64,000 nt of DNA from Bacteroidota bacterium (GTDB lineage: Bacteria; Bacteroidota; Bacteroidia; Chitinophagales; Saprospiraceae), in assembly GCA_030147525.1 (NCBI GenBank), contig JASBVF010000058.1, positions 62,001-126,000 on the forward strand, in the 5' to 3' direction. Under the pieces are notes generated by a model, which ran no database searches, was not told the origin of the DNA, and was given only the letters and a program-made list of their open reading frames with translations. The translations under genes and the position numbers were made by a program. This document shows positions 17,957 to 26,852 of the stretch, piece by piece. Position 1 is the stretch's first letter, and every line of letters starts with the position of its first letter.

Positions 17957-18555
17957 GCATCCGATTGGTGGTCAGGCTTGGGAAATTGAACCCGGTCGTA
18001 AATGTCGCTCAATTTGATTTTACACTGAGTGATCAGGACATCCTCTTCCGGTTTGGAGTAGGAAGCATAAGTCCAGAGCGTAGATTTTTCCTCCTGCCGG
18101 GTGTAAACTTCGACGAACATTTCAGTTTGTGAAACGAGAACGTACTGTTGCAATGATTCAATTTGCTGGTAACAGCGCCACTTGGCGTCTTTATCATTTT
18201 CCTCTGTTGACTCGGAAGCTACTTCCACCAAAGCGACCGGATAAAGGTCGGCTTCCACTTTTTGTTTGTGAATAAAGGTACCGGCTTCGATGGGTACAAT
18301 CACGAGGTCGGGATAATAAAAACTTTGGCAATTGGGGACGTGGAGCATCCGGCTTTCCTGAAACACTTCGAGTGTGGCCCCTTTAAAACAAAGGTTCAGA
18401 TGAGTGTTGAAATTTGAGGCGATTCGCCCGTAGTTTTTCGTGGTGTATGGCATAGGTATGAGTTTTCCGTTCACGTATTCGTGGCGAATTTCAGCATCGT
18501 ATTCGAAATCGAGATACGCTTCAATCGTCATCCTTTTTTGGGCTGTGGCTACCAT
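17953..18555 (-). CDS. Uma2-family protein (PD-(D/E)XK nuclease-like, DUF820)
   Basis: 200 residues from the ATG at 18555; a longer TTG start at 18576 is less likely. Features of the Uma2 fold are the start MTIEAYLDFEYDAEIRHEYVNG, YYPDLVIVP (Asp of the nuclease-like core), then PVALVEVASEST with the E-x-x-S strand and a Lys/Arg helix (KWRCYQQIESLQQYVLV). The family is expanded in cyanobacteria and some Bacteroidota and its biological role is not established. Three further members lie at 19312, 19960 and 39056; this one belongs to a more distant subtype. Confidence 0.85.
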   Translation of the reverse strand: MVATAQKRMTIEAYLDFEYDAEIRHEYVNGKLIPMPYTTKNYGRIASNFNTHLNLCFKGATLEVFQESRMLHVPNCQSFYYPDLVIVPIEAGTFIHKQKVEADLYPVALVEVASESTEENDKDAKWRCYQQIESLQQYVLVSQTEMFVEVYTRQEEKSTLWTYASYSKPEEDVLITQCKIKLSDIYDRVQFPKPDHQSDA

Positions 18556-18573
18556 TTGAACTTGAAATTTTGA

Positions 18574-18581
18574 CAAAAATA
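18574..18581 (-). promoter_or_regulatory. Candidate -7 element for the Uma2 gene
   Basis: The minus strand reads TATTTTTG (TAnnTTTG) 18 bases before the ATG at 18555. This would also favour the ATG over the upstream TTG, which overlaps the element. No well-spaced -33 box is visible. Confidence 0.35.
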
Positions 18582-18606
18582 GAAAAATAACACCTCAAAA
18601 ACCAGA

Positions 18607-19242
18607 TCAGATTTCTTCCAGCACCGCCCTCGCCAGCGTCCCCTCCACACCCTTGATTTTCAACGGCAAACAGATCAGCCGGTACTCGCCCGGCGCCACT
18701 TCCCGCAGGTCGAGTCCTTCGACGATGGCGACTTCGTTGGACAGCAGGATCACGTGCGTTTCAAAAGAATCGTGGTAAAGCTGAATGGACAGGTAATCGA
18801 TGCCCACCAGGTGTATGCCGTGATCGACGACCCATTGCGCAGCATCGGCAGTGAGGGCGCAGAAATCCTCGTAAAACGGGTGGGTCATGTCGTCCCAGAG
18901 GCGGGAGTTGTCGGTTTTAAAGAGGAGTTTTCCCGTGCCGGCGGGAATGTTCAGCGCTTCCAGATCGGCAGCGGTGATTTTCGTTTTACCCTGTAAATCT
19001 AAGACGAGGCAAGGCCCGACGAGTTTTTCCAGGGGCATTTCCAGGGTCGTTTTCGCATCGTCCACGAAGTGAAGCGGGGCGTCGATGTGGGTGCCGGTGT
19101 GGCTGTTGGTAGCCAGCGAAGTGACATTGGCATCCGCACCGTTTTTCATGCTTTGCAATTGGGTGACGGTAAATGGTTTGTTGCCGGGCCAGACAGGCAG
19201 GCCGGGTTGAAGCGGGACGGAGATGTCGATGAGTTTGGGCAT
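18607..19242 (-). CDS. Cyclase-family metal hydrolase, kynurenine formamidase-like
   Basis: 211 residues from the ATG at 19242; the open frame runs on to 19338 but without conserved sequence. The metal motif HTGTHIDAPLHF is the HxGTHxDxPxHF signature of the KynB/cyclase family (zinc-dependent hydrolases including bacterial N-formylkynurenine formamidase). 'IDISVPLQPGLPVWPG' at the N-terminus and VGIDYLSI in the middle also fit. KynB would give the kynurenine used by KynU (8923-10191). The family also contains other amide and lactone hydrolases, so the exact substrate is inference. It is surrounded by Uma2 genes rather than by kyn genes. Confidence 0.75.
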   Translation of the reverse strand: MPKLIDISVPLQPGLPVWPGNKPFTVTQLQSMKNGADANVTSLATNSHTGTHIDAPLHFVDDAKTTLEMPLEKLVGPCLVLDLQGKTKITAADLEALNIPAGTGKLLFKTDNSRLWDDMTHPFYEDFCALTADAAQWVVDHGIHLVGIDYLSIQLYHDSFETHVILLSNEVAIVEGLDLREVAPGEYRLICLPLKIKGVEGTLARAVLEEI

Positions 19243-19290
19243 TGGCTGTGCTTTTGAGTAAATTTTTTTATGAAAACCAGTTAACTTGCA

Positions 19291-19298
19291 CAAAAATA
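19291..19298 (-). promoter_or_regulatory. Candidate -7 element for the formamidase-like gene
   Basis: The minus strand reads TATTTTTG, 48 bases before the ATG at 19242. The first bases of the diverging Uma2 gene (19312) lie where a -33 box would be, and no TTTG is seen there. Confidence 0.3.
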
Positions 19299-19311
19299 CG
19301 ATTGAAAAGCA

Positions 19312-19953
19312 ATGGGTTCTACCACTTCTGAAAAGCAATCATTTCCATTTCCTGAAATACTCCAATTTGGCGGGGAGGTGATCGTGCGTGGCCTCACCAA
19401 AAAGCAGTTTATAAAAATTGCTGGCAGCTACCCTGAATTTCAAATGGAAAGAGAAACAAACGGAGACATCACTATCATGGCGCCAGTAAAAGGAGGATCG
19501 GGCATCCGGGAAAACAATTTATCAACCAGGGTCAAAATGTGGCAACTTCAAACCAAAAACGGTGAAGTATTCAGCCCCAGCACCGGCTTCGACCTGCCCG
19601 ACGGAGCTACCAAAAGTCCTGACGTAGCCTGGGTCAGCAGCGAAAAAATGGCCCAACTCACTCCCAAACAGGTTGAGGAAACTTACATCCCCGTCGTGCC
19701 GGATTTTATCGGGGAAGTACGCTCGAAGAGCGATGTTTTGAAAAAATTGCAGGATAAAATGCTCAATACCTGGGCGGCAAATGGCGTCCGGCTCGGCTGG
19801 CTGATCGACCCTTACGACGAGCGGGTTTACGTTTACAAGCCGGAAGGTTTGATTGAAATTGTCGTGGGTTTTGATAAAAAAATAAGTGGGGAAGATGTGT
19901 TGCCGGGGTTTGAGTTGGAGTTGCAGGAGTTTAAACTTTATGGGAAAAAATAA
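19312..19953 (+). CDS. Uma2-family protein
   Basis: 213 residues. Typical sequence for the major Uma2 subtype: FSPSTGFDLPDGATKSPDVAW (strand with core Asp), VPDFIGEVRSKSD (the E-x-R/K strand), KLQDKMLNTWAANGVRLGWLIDP and a C-terminal 'EDVLPGFELEL'. These give a PD-(D/E)XK-like core with Asp, Glu and a basic residue, but activity is not established for the family. It is divergent from the formamidase-like gene and converges with the closely similar gene at 19960-20580, six bases away, so the pair looks like a local inverted duplication. Confidence 0.87.
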   Translation: MGSTTSEKQSFPFPEILQFGGEVIVRGLTKKQFIKIAGSYPEFQMERETNGDITIMAPVKGGSGIRENNLSTRVKMWQLQTKNGEVFSPSTGFDLPDGATKSPDVAWVSSEKMAQLTPKQVEETYIPVVPDFIGEVRSKSDVLKKLQDKMLNTWAANGVRLGWLIDPYDERVYVYKPEGLIEIVVGFDKKISGEDVLPGFELELQEFKLYGKK

Positions 19954-19959
19954 CCGCCG

Positions 19960-20580
19960 TCAGGCATCCATTGCTTTCAGGTCAAATTCAAAGCCGGGCA
20001 GCACGTCCTCGCCGCTCATCTTCTCGGAAAAGCTTACCTCTTCCGAAGTCCCGTCAGCCCGGTAAATCCAGGCTTTTTCTTTAATCGGATCGATCAGCCA
20101 GGCGAGTTTCACACCGTTGGCGATCCAGGTGTCTTCCATTTTCTTTTTCAGTTTGCTGAGGCGGTCGGTTTGTGAGCGGACTTCCATAACAAAATCTGGG
20201 ACGATGGCGGCGATTTTTTTCCGTTCCGTTTCGCTCAAACGTTCATGTCTTTCCATAGAAACCCAAGCCCCGTCAGCCTTGCTGGTGGAACCGTCAGGCA
20301 AATCAAAGGAACCTGAAGGACTTAATACTTTTCCAAGTTCGGGATGCTGTTTTGACCATAATTTAAGGGCAAAGAAAGCCTCTCCTTCCAGGTAGCCATC
20401 ATCAAGACCTAAAAATGGTGATATCGAAATAACTCCTTGTTTGTCCCGCTCAATTTTAAAATCACTGTTGCGCAGCAAAAAACGATGGAAAGCTTCACGG
20501 CCCATGCTGCTCTTGAACACAACAGGACCGTGACGAACGAGCATCGAGAGTGGATTTTCTATTTCGAGGGTTGGAGTCAT
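19960..20580 (-). CDS. Uma2-family protein
   Basis: 206 residues from the ATG at 20580, which aligns best with the paralogue at 19312. In-frame starts at 20619 and 20697 add unmatched residues, and the latter overlaps the GT2 gene. Shared motifs are LSPSGSFDLPDGSTSKADGAW, VPDFVMEVRSQTD, KMEDTWIANGVKLAWLIDP and EDVLPGFEFDL. Its nearly identical motif order to the tail-to-tail neighbour suggests an inverted duplication followed by divergence. Function is unknown. Confidence 0.85.
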   Translation of the reverse strand: MTPTLEIENPLSMLVRHGPVVFKSSMGREAFHRFLLRNSDFKIERDKQGVISISPFLGLDDGYLEGEAFFALKLWSKQHPELGKVLSPSGSFDLPDGSTSKADGAWVSMERHERLSETERKKIAAIVPDFVMEVRSQTDRLSKLKKKMEDTWIANGVKLAWLIDPIKEKAWIYRADGTSEEVSFSEKMSGEDVLPGFEFDLKAMDA

Positions 20581-20650
20581 GGATTTTACTTTAAAAGGTT
20601 GTGCAAGATAAGCATTCATTTCAACAAACAAAACCGGCGCACAGTTGGCG

Positions 20651-21619
20651 CTATTTAGCCACGTGCTGGTGCGGAATGTGTATATCCGTGTAGTCAATCC
20701 GCCGCCGTTCCCTCCCTTTCGGGCTTTCTTTTTTCACCACAAAACCCTTCGGATAGTAAAAGCGCTCCCGCACCTGGTTGTCCATCAAATAGGAAGCTTT
20801 ATAGCCCCGGTAAGTACCCCAGAACTGGTTAAAACGGAAGAGAAAAATATTGAAAAACTCTTTCAAAAACACCTTGTCGTGAAGGGCTTGCTGCCAGTCG
20901 TGGAGGCAGTTTTTCCAAAGTAAAGTCAGGAAAGTCAGGAAGTTGAATGTCTCATTTTTCTGAATCAGGCGCAGCGCAATCGCCTCCCGCCGGTAGCGGT
21001 TGAACACATCGCTCCATTGCTCTTGGTGAACATGAATGATCGTCGCTTCAGCCTGGTAGGCGATTCGGTAGCCTTTGGCCAGGATTTTTTTGGCCCAGTC
21101 GAGGTCTTCGAGTCCGGTCAGGATTTCGTCGTAAGGTTGTTCAATCCACAGGCTTCGGCGGATGGCACAGTTGGCGTTGTTACAGAATGGATGAGGCTGA
21201 TTCATCGTGCTTTCCTCGGGAAACCACTTGTGGAAGATCTGATGCTCGGAATATTTATTGAGGTCATTGCCCCGCTGCTTGCCGTACACAAGCGCCACTT
21301 GTTCGTCTTCAAAGGATTTCAACATCAGTTCCAGCCAGTCGTTGTAGAGCGGGTAAACATGGGCACTGGCAAACAGCAGAATATCGCCGGTAGCTGCTTC
21401 GCAACCGACGTTCAGAGCGTAGCCGAAGGAAAAATCCTGGGGCTTGATCTGGATCACTTTTACGGGAAAATTGGAAGCGATGCTCACGGTCGCATCCGTC
21501 GAACCACTGTCCACGAGGATAATCTCGACGTCTTCCACCGTTTGCTCCATGATGCCTGCGAGCAAACGGCCGATGTGCTTCTCCTCGTTGAAGCATCGGA
21601 TGATGATGGATAATTTCAT
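20651..21619 (-). CDS. Family 2 glycosyltransferase
   Basis: 322 residues from the ATG at 21619 (an in-frame TTG is at 21628). The GT-A fold is seen in SIIIRCFNEEKHIGRLLAGI, ILVDSGSTDATV and a DLDWAKKI acceptor motif after FCNNANCAIRRSLW. The metal-binding DxD-like position reads 'ASAHVYP' rather than a clean DxD. A long basic C-terminal part 'FRFNQFWGTYRGY' follows. It probably transfers a sugar (rhamnosyltransferase-like) onto a surface glycan at the inner membrane. Neighbours FkbM methyltransferase and flippase support a polysaccharide role. Donor and acceptor are unknown. Confidence 0.85.
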   Translation of the reverse strand: MKLSIIIRCFNEEKHIGRLLAGIMEQTVEDVEIILVDSGSTDATVSIASNFPVKVIQIKPQDFSFGYALNVGCEAATGDILLFASAHVYPLYNDWLELMLKSFEDEQVALVYGKQRGNDLNKYSEHQIFHKWFPEESTMNQPHPFCNNANCAIRRSLWIEQPYDEILTGLEDLDWAKKILAKGYRIAYQAEATIIHVHQEQWSDVFNRYRREAIALRLIQKNETFNFLTFLTLLWKNCLHDWQQALHDKVFLKEFFNIFLFRFNQFWGTYRGYKASYLMDNQVRERFYYPKGFVVKKESPKGRERRRIDYTDIHIPHQHVAK

Positions 21620-21677
21620 GTTCGGCAAATAACAATTAGGGCAAAAATCAGCCTACAATATCTTGACTTCCAAAATC

Positions 21678-22427
21678 TTACGAAGGCAAAACCCAATCAC
21701 ATATCACCTGGTCTTCCCTCGGTACTAACTTATTGATCTGGTAGCCTTTCCCGATTAAGAACCCGAATATCTCCGTAAGGTTCGTTTCAAATGAAGGCAA
21801 AAACACCGGATGCAGCTCCACCCAGATTACCCTCGGTTTTTGTGCGCCTGACAGCAGCTCCGACATACCCTTCAGGGCCATCATTTCAGCACCTTCGATG
21901 TCAATTTTCACTACGGTGGGCGCTGGTATTTCCCCTTCGGCAATCAACCCGTCAATTGTTTTGATTTTCACTTTCAGGGAGGTTGCAATTTTATTGACCG
22001 GCCTTAAACTCGGCGAAGCGGCGTACGCCCCGGCTGTAAAAAGTTCGAGTTCCCCCTCTTCTTCGCCTACGGCAAACGGCATGATCCGGAAATTGGAAAT
22101 ATCGTTCAATTCGTAATTGCGTTGCAGTCGATCCTGGTTCTCCGGGTCTGGTTCGAAGCTGATCACGGTGCCTTTCGCTGCTTTTTTCGCAGCCGGAATG
22201 GACCATGCCCCGACCGATGCGCCAATGTCGAAAAACACATCGTCGGCCCGCAACATGTCAAGCAGGCCCTCCAACTGATCTTTTTCACCACCAAATTTTT
22301 CAAGCCGGAACTGCTCCACCGGATTGTTGACGTGAAACCGGATCGTTTGCCCGCTCACCAAACCGGAATGGGTGCAGATGTAGGGGTAACGGATTTTGTG
22401 GTAAATCTTTTTTGCAAATTTTTTCAT
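21678..22427 (-). CDS. FkbM-family methyltransferase
   Basis: 249 residues. The S-adenosylmethionine site is DVFFDIGASVGAWSIPAA (motif I) with 'VISFEPDPENQDRL' (acidic loop) and the FkbM hallmark VVKIDIEGAEMMALKG. The family O-methylates small molecules and glycans, and in this setting a sugar hydroxyl is the likely target. It lies 58 bases before the GT2 gene and 28 bases after the T9SS cargo gene on the same strand. Confidence 0.88.
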   Translation of the reverse strand: MKKFAKKIYHKIRYPYICTHSGLVSGQTIRFHVNNPVEQFRLEKFGGEKDQLEGLLDMLRADDVFFDIGASVGAWSIPAAKKAAKGTVISFEPDPENQDRLQRNYELNDISNFRIMPFAVGEEEGELELFTAGAYAASPSLRPVNKIATSLKVKIKTIDGLIAEGEIPAPTVVKIDIEGAEMMALKGMSELLSGAQKPRVIWVELHPVFLPSFETNLTEIFGFLIGKGYQINKLVPREDQVICDWVLPS

Positions 22428-22455
22428 GCATGAATTTTAATACAGCGGTGAAATT

Positions 22456-24204
22456 TCACCGAAGCAAAGTCAAATCACCCTTCCTGATCTCCTCCGAGCC
22501 ATCGTTCAAGACGAACACCACGTAATAGGTAAAAACATCAGAAACCACCGGTTTACCTCTGTAGGTACCGTCCCAGCCCAGTGCCGGTTCATTCGGCTGA
22601 AAATTCTTTCTTTCAAAAACTTTCTCACCCCAACGGTCGAAGATGCGCAATAACCGTACCTCAGAAATGCCTTTGCACAGCGGGTAAAATGTATCGTTAA
22701 TGCCATCGCCATTCGGACTAAAAACATTCGGAACGTCGATGACTATTTCGGCGGCGAAGGTATCGGTTACTTCCGAACATTCACAACCGGGGATTTCAAA
22801 CTCCGGCAAATCCGGAAACTGAGCGGAGGGCGAAAAGTTGGCAAAAACGTAATCCGGAGAAAAACCAGCCGGTAGCCGAATCCCGTCGTATGGATTTTCA
22901 ATCACCGAAGCAAACAGATTCACAGTTTCGACCAGCTCACATTCCAGGCTGTCCGTCACGCCGTCCAACGGAATTTGACCAAAAAGCAAGTCGTTGGTTG
23001 CCCCATTGTCAAACTGACTGGTTTGCGCAGCAAAAACCACGAAATCACCCGCAACCACGGAGAGCGGCTTGCCGAGGCCCGCAGCCGTTTCCGTGTTAAT
23101 TTGTTTCGCCCAAACCACCCCGCCGTTTTTGTTGAGCCGGGCGAAAAAAAGCCTGGGCGTGCTCCCGTCTTGCAGGTACGATCCCTGAATGATATAGCCA
23201 CCGGAAACAGGGTGGACTTTATATCCGGCCACCTCGCTACCGCCGGGTATGGTGAAACTTTTTGCCCAATGCAACTCGCCTTCCAGGCTTGTTTTGTAAA
23301 AAACTAAAACGGAGCTGCTCAAATCGCCCCCCGCAAGGCTACCCCTGCCAATGCTGACGATAGTGTCATTTTCGACGATCAAATCATGGTTGTAAAGCCG
23401 GGAGGGTTGTGATGGCGAGCGCAGATGAATTTTTGACCAGAGCATATTCCCGGCATGGTCAAATTTGGTCAGTGTGGGCCGGATATCTGTCAGGGCGCCG
23501 CCAAGCCGCCCCTGCCCTGCAAAATATACAGCATCCGACGTGACAAAATGCCCCTGCAACACATCGGCTTTAGCTCCATAGTCCGACTGGAATTGCCTTT
23601 GAATATTTCCGGTATTCCGGTCAGCTTCGACGATGTAATTATCGATTTCGCCGGTAGCAAGACCATGAAACACGTAATTTCCGTTGGCGGGATTTTCAAA
23701 AACACCGTCCAAGCGGATGTATGCGGGGTTGGTGATGCGTTTTGACCAAACAAACTGGTCATTGGCCCAATCATATTTGAAAAGTATGTTGATCGTGTTG
23801 GTGTTGAACTGATCCCGGGCCGAGCCGATGATAAACCCCTCACTATCAACCCTTAAATTCGCAATGAAGTCATTACCCTGGGTGAAATCAAAGGACCGCT
23901 TTCCCAAAACATTCCCCGCCTGATCGATCAAAAGCAGGATGGACTGACTACCTTGGCGGCCGGCGAGGTAAAAATTGCTGTCGGGTGCTGCTGCCAGGAA
24001 AAAACTTTCTTCGTCGGCACCGGGATTCCCGAACAGCCGCAGGAATGTCGATTCGCATTTTTCACCTCCAGTTAAAACTGTGGTCGTAGAAAGTTCAGTT
24101 GATTTGATTGAAAACGGCCGGTTTTCAACAGCATTTTTTTCATCATGGCGAGTGGTTTGAAGCGCACAAATTCCTGCAAGGAGGGCAAATATCAGGAGAC
24201 GCAT
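22456..24204 (-). CDS. Secreted protein with gliding-motility (CHU/type B) C-terminal T9SS domain
   Basis: 582 residues. The N-terminal signal is MRLLIFALLAGICALQTT. The body (about 60-430) has repeated strands of a beta-propeller-like or SBBP-like pattern ('NFYLAGRQGSQSILLLIDQAG', 'GEIDNYIVEADR', 'GYIIQGSYLQDG'). The last 90 residues are the gliding-motility-associated domain: DVPNVFSPNGDGINDTFYP, LLRIFDRWGEKVFE and WDGTYRGKPVVSDVFTYYV. This predicts export by type IX secretion with retention at the cell surface. The body resembles quinoprotein-type repeats but no specific ligand residues are evident. Confidence 0.87.
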   Translation of the reverse strand: MRLLIFALLAGICALQTTRHDEKNAVENRPFSIKSTELSTTTVLTGGEKCESTFLRLFGNPGADEESFFLAAAPDSNFYLAGRQGSQSILLLIDQAGNVLGKRSFDFTQGNDFIANLRVDSEGFIIGSARDQFNTNTINILFKYDWANDQFVWSKRITNPAYIRLDGVFENPANGNYVFHGLATGEIDNYIVEADRNTGNIQRQFQSDYGAKADVLQGHFVTSDAVYFAGQGRLGGALTDIRPTLTKFDHAGNMLWSKIHLRSPSQPSRLYNHDLIVENDTIVSIGRGSLAGGDLSSSVLVFYKTSLEGELHWAKSFTIPGGSEVAGYKVHPVSGGYIIQGSYLQDGSTPRLFFARLNKNGGVVWAKQINTETAAGLGKPLSVVAGDFVVFAAQTSQFDNGATNDLLFGQIPLDGVTDSLECELVETVNLFASVIENPYDGIRLPAGFSPDYVFANFSPSAQFPDLPEFEIPGCECSEVTDTFAAEIVIDVPNVFSPNGDGINDTFYPLCKGISEVRLLRIFDRWGEKVFERKNFQPNEPALGWDGTYRGKPVVSDVFTYYVVFVLNDGSEEIRKGDLTLLR

Positions 24205-24348
24205 ATTTCAGGATTGAAAAAGTTATTGGTTTTGGTTTGAATCTTTTTGGACTTTTGCCCGTCGTTTAACGGAGCAGTGTGCAAGGTAAACTTCCCAAAC
24301 CCCACGACCAAGCCATTTCAGTTAAAAAATATCGACTGCAAAAAACGC

Positions 24349-25854
24349 ATGGGCGTAGTCAAAAGACAAGGAATCAAACAGAGTGTTGTCACCTATTTCG
24401 GCGTGCTGATCGGCATGGTGAATGTGCTTTTCATTTACCCTGCATTCTTGCAGGAAGCAGAAATCGGCATCATCAATTACGTACGGGAGACAGCTGCCAT
24501 GCTTTCACTTTTTGCTTTTCTGGGTAGCACGGAACTGATCGTACGCTTTTTTCCCTTTTTTAAAAACGATGAAAAAAAGCACCAGGGATTCCTGTTTTTG
24601 CTCCTCGTCATCCTCGGATTGGGGTGCCTGCTGCTGGTAGCAGGATTCCTGTTGTTCAAGGATATCATTTTCGCCTATTTTGATCAGAAGGAAGACCCGG
24701 CGCTATACCTGCAGTTTGTCTGGTTTATTCCGGCGTTTATGGTTTTAATTGCCATTGGCAATCTTTTCATGCTGTATGCTTCCAATTTTCACCGCATCGT
24801 CATTCCCTCCATTTTCAACGAATTGTTCCCAAAAATCGGGGTGCCGCTGCTCGTAGCTGCCTACTTTTTTAATTACGTCTCCTTCAAAATAATTTTTTGG
24901 GGGTCGCTGGGCATCTACGCAGCGATTATGTTTGGGCAAATCTGGTATGTGTGGCGTCTGGGACATCTCCACCTCCGGCCCGACTTCAGTCTGCTGAAAA
25001 AACCGATGCTGAAAGATATGGCCAGCTACAGTTTGTATGGATTTTTCGGCAGCCTGGGCAGCCGTTTTTCATCCGAGTTCATCAATATTTTTATGGTAGG
25101 TACGCTCTCGACCCTGGCGAATACCGGCATTTACGTCATCGCTTATTTTATCAGCAACGTCATCGATGTGCCCCGCAAGGCCATTTCCCGCATCGCCTCG
25201 CCCCTGCTGGCAGAAAAATGGAAGGAGAACAAACTCGAGGAAATCCAGGAAATTTACCATAAAACCTCGTTAAACCAACTAATCGCCGGGCTTTGGATTT
25301 TCCTGGCCATCTGGGTTTCCATTGATGAAATTTACGAGATCATGCCCAACGGGGAGTCCTTCGCCGCCGGCAAGTACGTCGTGCTGATCCTCGGCATCGC
25401 CCGTGTGGTCGACATGATGACCGGCGTCAACTCCGAAATACTCAGCTTTTCAAAATATTACCGCTACAATTTCTACCTGATCCTTTTCATGGCAGTGGTG
25501 CACATTTCAGCCAACTGGATTCTGATCCCGCAGCTACCAATTATGGGTGTTGCGTTCGCCACCCTGCTTTCGCTTTCGCTTTTCAATCTGGTGAAATTTA
25601 TTTTACTGAAATGGAAACTGGGCATGCAGCCCTTTACAAGGGAAACGCTTCTGGCTTTGGTCATGGCCGTAGCAGCCTACGCTGCAGCTTCGCAGGTGCC
25701 TTCCACCGGCTGGTCGCTGATAGATGCCGGGTTAAAATCGGGCTTGCTGACCTTATTGTTTGGCGGAATGATTCTTCGATTTAATATTTCACCGGATTTG
25801 AATCAACTCTGGGAAAAAGGACTGGACATATTGATCAAAATGCGAAAGCGATAA
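24349..25854 (+). CDS. Polysaccharide flippase (MATE/MOP superfamily, Wzx-like)
   Basis: 501 residues from the ATG at 24349; the longer frame to 24247 begins with TTG and lacks conserved sequence. About 12-14 hydrophobic helices are visible with the pattern of oligosaccharide flippases: an early 'SVVTYFGVLIGMVNVLFIYP' helix, PSIFNELFPKIGVPLLVA in the middle and ILIPQLPIMGVAFATLLS late. It would translocate lipid-linked glycan units to the periplasm. It is divergent from the T9SS gene and close to GT2 and FkbM, so a common surface glycan is plausible. No polymerase gene is in the window. Confidence 0.87.
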   Translation: MGVVKRQGIKQSVVTYFGVLIGMVNVLFIYPAFLQEAEIGIINYVRETAAMLSLFAFLGSTELIVRFFPFFKNDEKKHQGFLFLLLVILGLGCLLLVAGFLLFKDIIFAYFDQKEDPALYLQFVWFIPAFMVLIAIGNLFMLYASNFHRIVIPSIFNELFPKIGVPLLVAAYFFNYVSFKIIFWGSLGIYAAIMFGQIWYVWRLGHLHLRPDFSLLKKPMLKDMASYSLYGFFGSLGSRFSSEFINIFMVGTLSTLANTGIYVIAYFISNVIDVPRKAISRIASPLLAEKWKENKLEEIQEIYHKTSLNQLIAGLWIFLAIWVSIDEIYEIMPNGESFAAGKYVVLILGIARVVDMMTGVNSEILSFSKYYRYNFYLILFMAVVHISANWILIPQLPIMGVAFATLLSLSLFNLVKFILLKWKLGMQPFTRETLLALVMAVAAYAAASQVPSTGWSLIDAGLKSGLLTLLFGGMILRFNISPDLNQLWEKGLDILIKMRKR

Positions 25855-25881
25855 GTCTATCCATTCTCCCATTTTTCCACT

Positions 25882-25889
25882 TACCTTTG
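25882..25889 (+). promoter_or_regulatory. Candidate -7 promoter element for the NYN gene
   Basis: TACCTTTG matches TAnnTTTG and ends only four bases before the ATG at 25894. A transcript from it would be leaderless. The -33 TTTG is absent, since the flippase stop region lies there. Confidence 0.35.
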
Positions 25890-25893
25890 TCCC

Positions 25894-26586
25894 ATGGCAA
25901 AATCAAGAAGAAATACCCGCAAACCGGCGAACCAGGCCGAGCAAAAAGAACCGGCCAAAGAACCGGCCAAAACTCCAAAGAAGCGGAACACCCGCAAAAA
26001 AAGTGCGCCCGCTCCCAAGCCCGAACCGCCTAAGGAGCCTGTAAAAGAACCCAAAAAAGAAGCTCCCAAGGAGGCCCTTAAAAAAGAGGCCGTCCTTACC
26101 ACGCCGGAAGAAAAACCTGTTGTCATCCTCGACCAATCCGTTGCCATCCTCATCGACGGGAACAATATCGAAATGAGCCTGCACAGCGTCTCCGGGAAAA
26201 AAGGCGCCATGATCAACTTCGACAAACTCGTGCCTGCCCTGCTCATGAACCGGGCGCTCTCCCGCCTCATCTACTTCCGGGAGGGCAAAAGCATTTCACA
26301 AAAACTCGCCGAACGCCTCCAAAAATTATTCCACGGCTCGGTTGTCCCCTGCTACAAATCAGCGGATATTCCACTGACAATCAAGGCCGTACAGGTTGCC
26401 TCCAAGGTGGATACCATCATCATCCTCTCCGGCGACGCCGACTACGTGGAACTCGTCCGCCACCTCAAACACGACGGCATCCGGGTGGAAATCGCCGCCT
26501 TCCCGGAAACGACCGCTGACGTGTTGCGTAGCGAAAGTGACTTCTTTTTCCCGATCTCGGTAGATTACAGTTTTGTGTTGAAATAA
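25894..26586 (+). CDS. NYN-domain (LabA/DUF88-like) protein with Lys/Pro-rich N-terminus
   Basis: 230 residues. The first 80 residues are low-complexity Lys/Pro/Glu/Ala sequence (repeats of KEPAK and PKKE), probably disordered and nucleic-acid binding. Residues about 82-230 form a PIN-like NYN domain: VAILIDGNNIEMSL (first acidic residue), 'CYKSADIPLTI' and ILSGDADYVELVRHLKHDGIRVEI (second acidic cluster). NYN domains are metal-dependent RNases in several characterised cases; the exact target here is unknown. It starts 39 bases after the flippase gene on the same strand. Confidence 0.85.
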   Translation: MAKSRRNTRKPANQAEQKEPAKEPAKTPKKRNTRKKSAPAPKPEPPKEPVKEPKKEAPKEALKKEAVLTTPEEKPVVILDQSVAILIDGNNIEMSLHSVSGKKGAMINFDKLVPALLMNRALSRLIYFREGKSISQKLAERLQKLFHGSVVPCYKSADIPLTIKAVQVASKVDTIIILSGDADYVELVRHLKHDGIRVEIAAFPETTADVLRSESDFFFPISVDYSFVLK

Positions 26587-26659
26587 CCTGACAGACCTGC
26601 ACCTGCCGTACAGTTACCTGTTTTAAAAAATTTGAAGACTCCGGAGGTCAATACGGCAC

Positions 26660-26690
26660 TTTGCAACCAAAGCGCCCTTCCTTATCTTTG
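26660..26690 (+). promoter_or_regulatory. Bacteroidota-type promoter for the cyclophilin gene
   Basis: TTTG at 26660-26663 and TATCTTTG at 26683-26690 are separated by 19 bases, a full match to the TTTG-N19-21-TAnnTTTG consensus. Transcription would start near 26697 and leave a 5' leader of about 155 bases. I see no known riboswitch in it; 'CCCGAA' and 'TTCGGG' at 26765-26795 could form a weak hairpin. Confidence 0.75.
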
Positions 26691-26852
26691 CAGGCCGAAA
26701 AAATCATCACTGATTTTGGGTCATTTTTTGCAAATGCACCTCTTTAGCTTGAAACCAGGTTTTTCCCGAAGTTCCTTCATTAAAAATTTCGGGCGGCGCC
26801 GTCCGACCACGTCAGTGTCAGGCAAATTTTTATTTCAAAACCATATTATTCA

